From contig NW_027167685.1 in assembly GCF_040954835.1 (NCBI RefSeq), forward strand, positions 62,001-126,000: a DNA stretch of 64,000 nucleotides, written 5' to 3'. The stretch is from Lepisosteus oculatus (Eukaryota; Chordata; Actinopteri; Semionotiformes; Lepisosteidae). The notes below the pieces were generated by a model that was not told the origin of the DNA, did not search any database, and saw nothing but the letters and a program-made list of their open reading frames with translations. The position numbers were made by a program, and so were the translations under genes. Positions 63,695 to 64,000 of this stretch are shown one piece after another. Numbering within the stretch: the stretch's first letter is position 1; each line of letters begins with the position of its first letter.

Positions 63695-64000
63695 GGTCCT
63701 TTTCTCCTCTCTTACCGAAGCTGTTAGGTTCCTTTCCGTGGTGAGAGGGGTTGTCATGCAACGCTGCCACATAGTGCCGACAGACAAGAGTGTTGCAGGA
63801 GAAGAGAAAAGTGTTTGAAGATTTAAGAGTGTCTTAGGTGGAGCCAAAATCAAGTGTCACAAATGCAAGTGGGAGGATTTCCAATGTTTAATATGGTAAA
63901 AATAAGCGGAAGTTATCTGCCGGTCCGGCACAGTCTGCCATGCTTTTGTCATATACTGTAAAGTGGTGTCGAACTGGGTGTCGAACTGGAGCCTCACCAT

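Overview
This window looks like nuclear DNA of a vertebrate, most likely a ray-finned fish. The evidence is eukaryotic nuclear tRNA genes, U4 and U5 spliceosomal snRNA genes, a Tc1-type DNA transposon, an L2-type LINE, a 5S rRNA-derived SINE, a gammaretrovirus-like provirus and Ty3/Gypsy relics. I found no convincing host protein-coding gene. Species cannot be fixed from the sequence alone.

The scaffold is a rearranged small-RNA gene cluster. Positions 1-9500 hold a mixed tRNA group (Val, Glu, His, Val, Phe fragment, Pro, Ala, Met-like, Ser, Arg-like, Gly), partly decayed, and a Tc1 transposon with an L2 fragment inside. Two tandem unit types follow. Unit A (about 4.5 kb, tRNA Asn-Thr-Arg-Ser) occurs at 11.6-25.0 kb, 25.0-26.2 kb (partial), 44.0-46.6 kb (partial), 46.6-51.1 kb and 51.1-53.5 kb (partial). 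Unit B (about 1.7 kb, tRNA-Gly(TCC) and U4 snRNA) occurs at 9.7-11.0 kb and 26.2-28.65 kb. A pair of 508-bp U5 snRNA units lies at 36.55-37.56 kb. The right end (57.3-63.7 kb) carries tRNA-Thr, three Ser, Gly and Ile sequences, a U4-like pseudogene and a SINE. A 1-kb segment with tRNA-Met is present twice in opposite orientation (4.5-5.5 and 43.0-44.0 kb).

The scaffold has been invaded repeatedly by retroelements. The best preserved is a full provirus at 13946-22799: 507-bp LTRs that look identical, a tRNA-Pro primer site, open gag, pol and env, a GCGT target duplication, and an in-frame UGA between gag and pol followed by a likely H-type pseudoknot. Three paralogous unit-A copies keep the unoccupied integration site. 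A second, decayed retrovirus-like element (28.65-35.08 kb) has a degenerate first RNase H followed by a complete second one, and the start of an env gene cut off by a LINE fragment. A third has an LTR with a tRNA-Ser-type primer site (35.65-36.07 kb) and may be the source of pol and env fragments at 38.1-39.4 kb. At 39.8-40.76 kb there is a deleted relic of the first provirus family. Gypsy gag (53.5-53.9 kb) and integrase (59.8-61.2 kb) fragments and two long LTR-like repeats (56.1-56.9 and 58.6-59.8 kb) complete the picture.

Stretches with nothing recognisable include most of 37.6-38.1, 40.8-42.35 and 53.9-56.1 kb.
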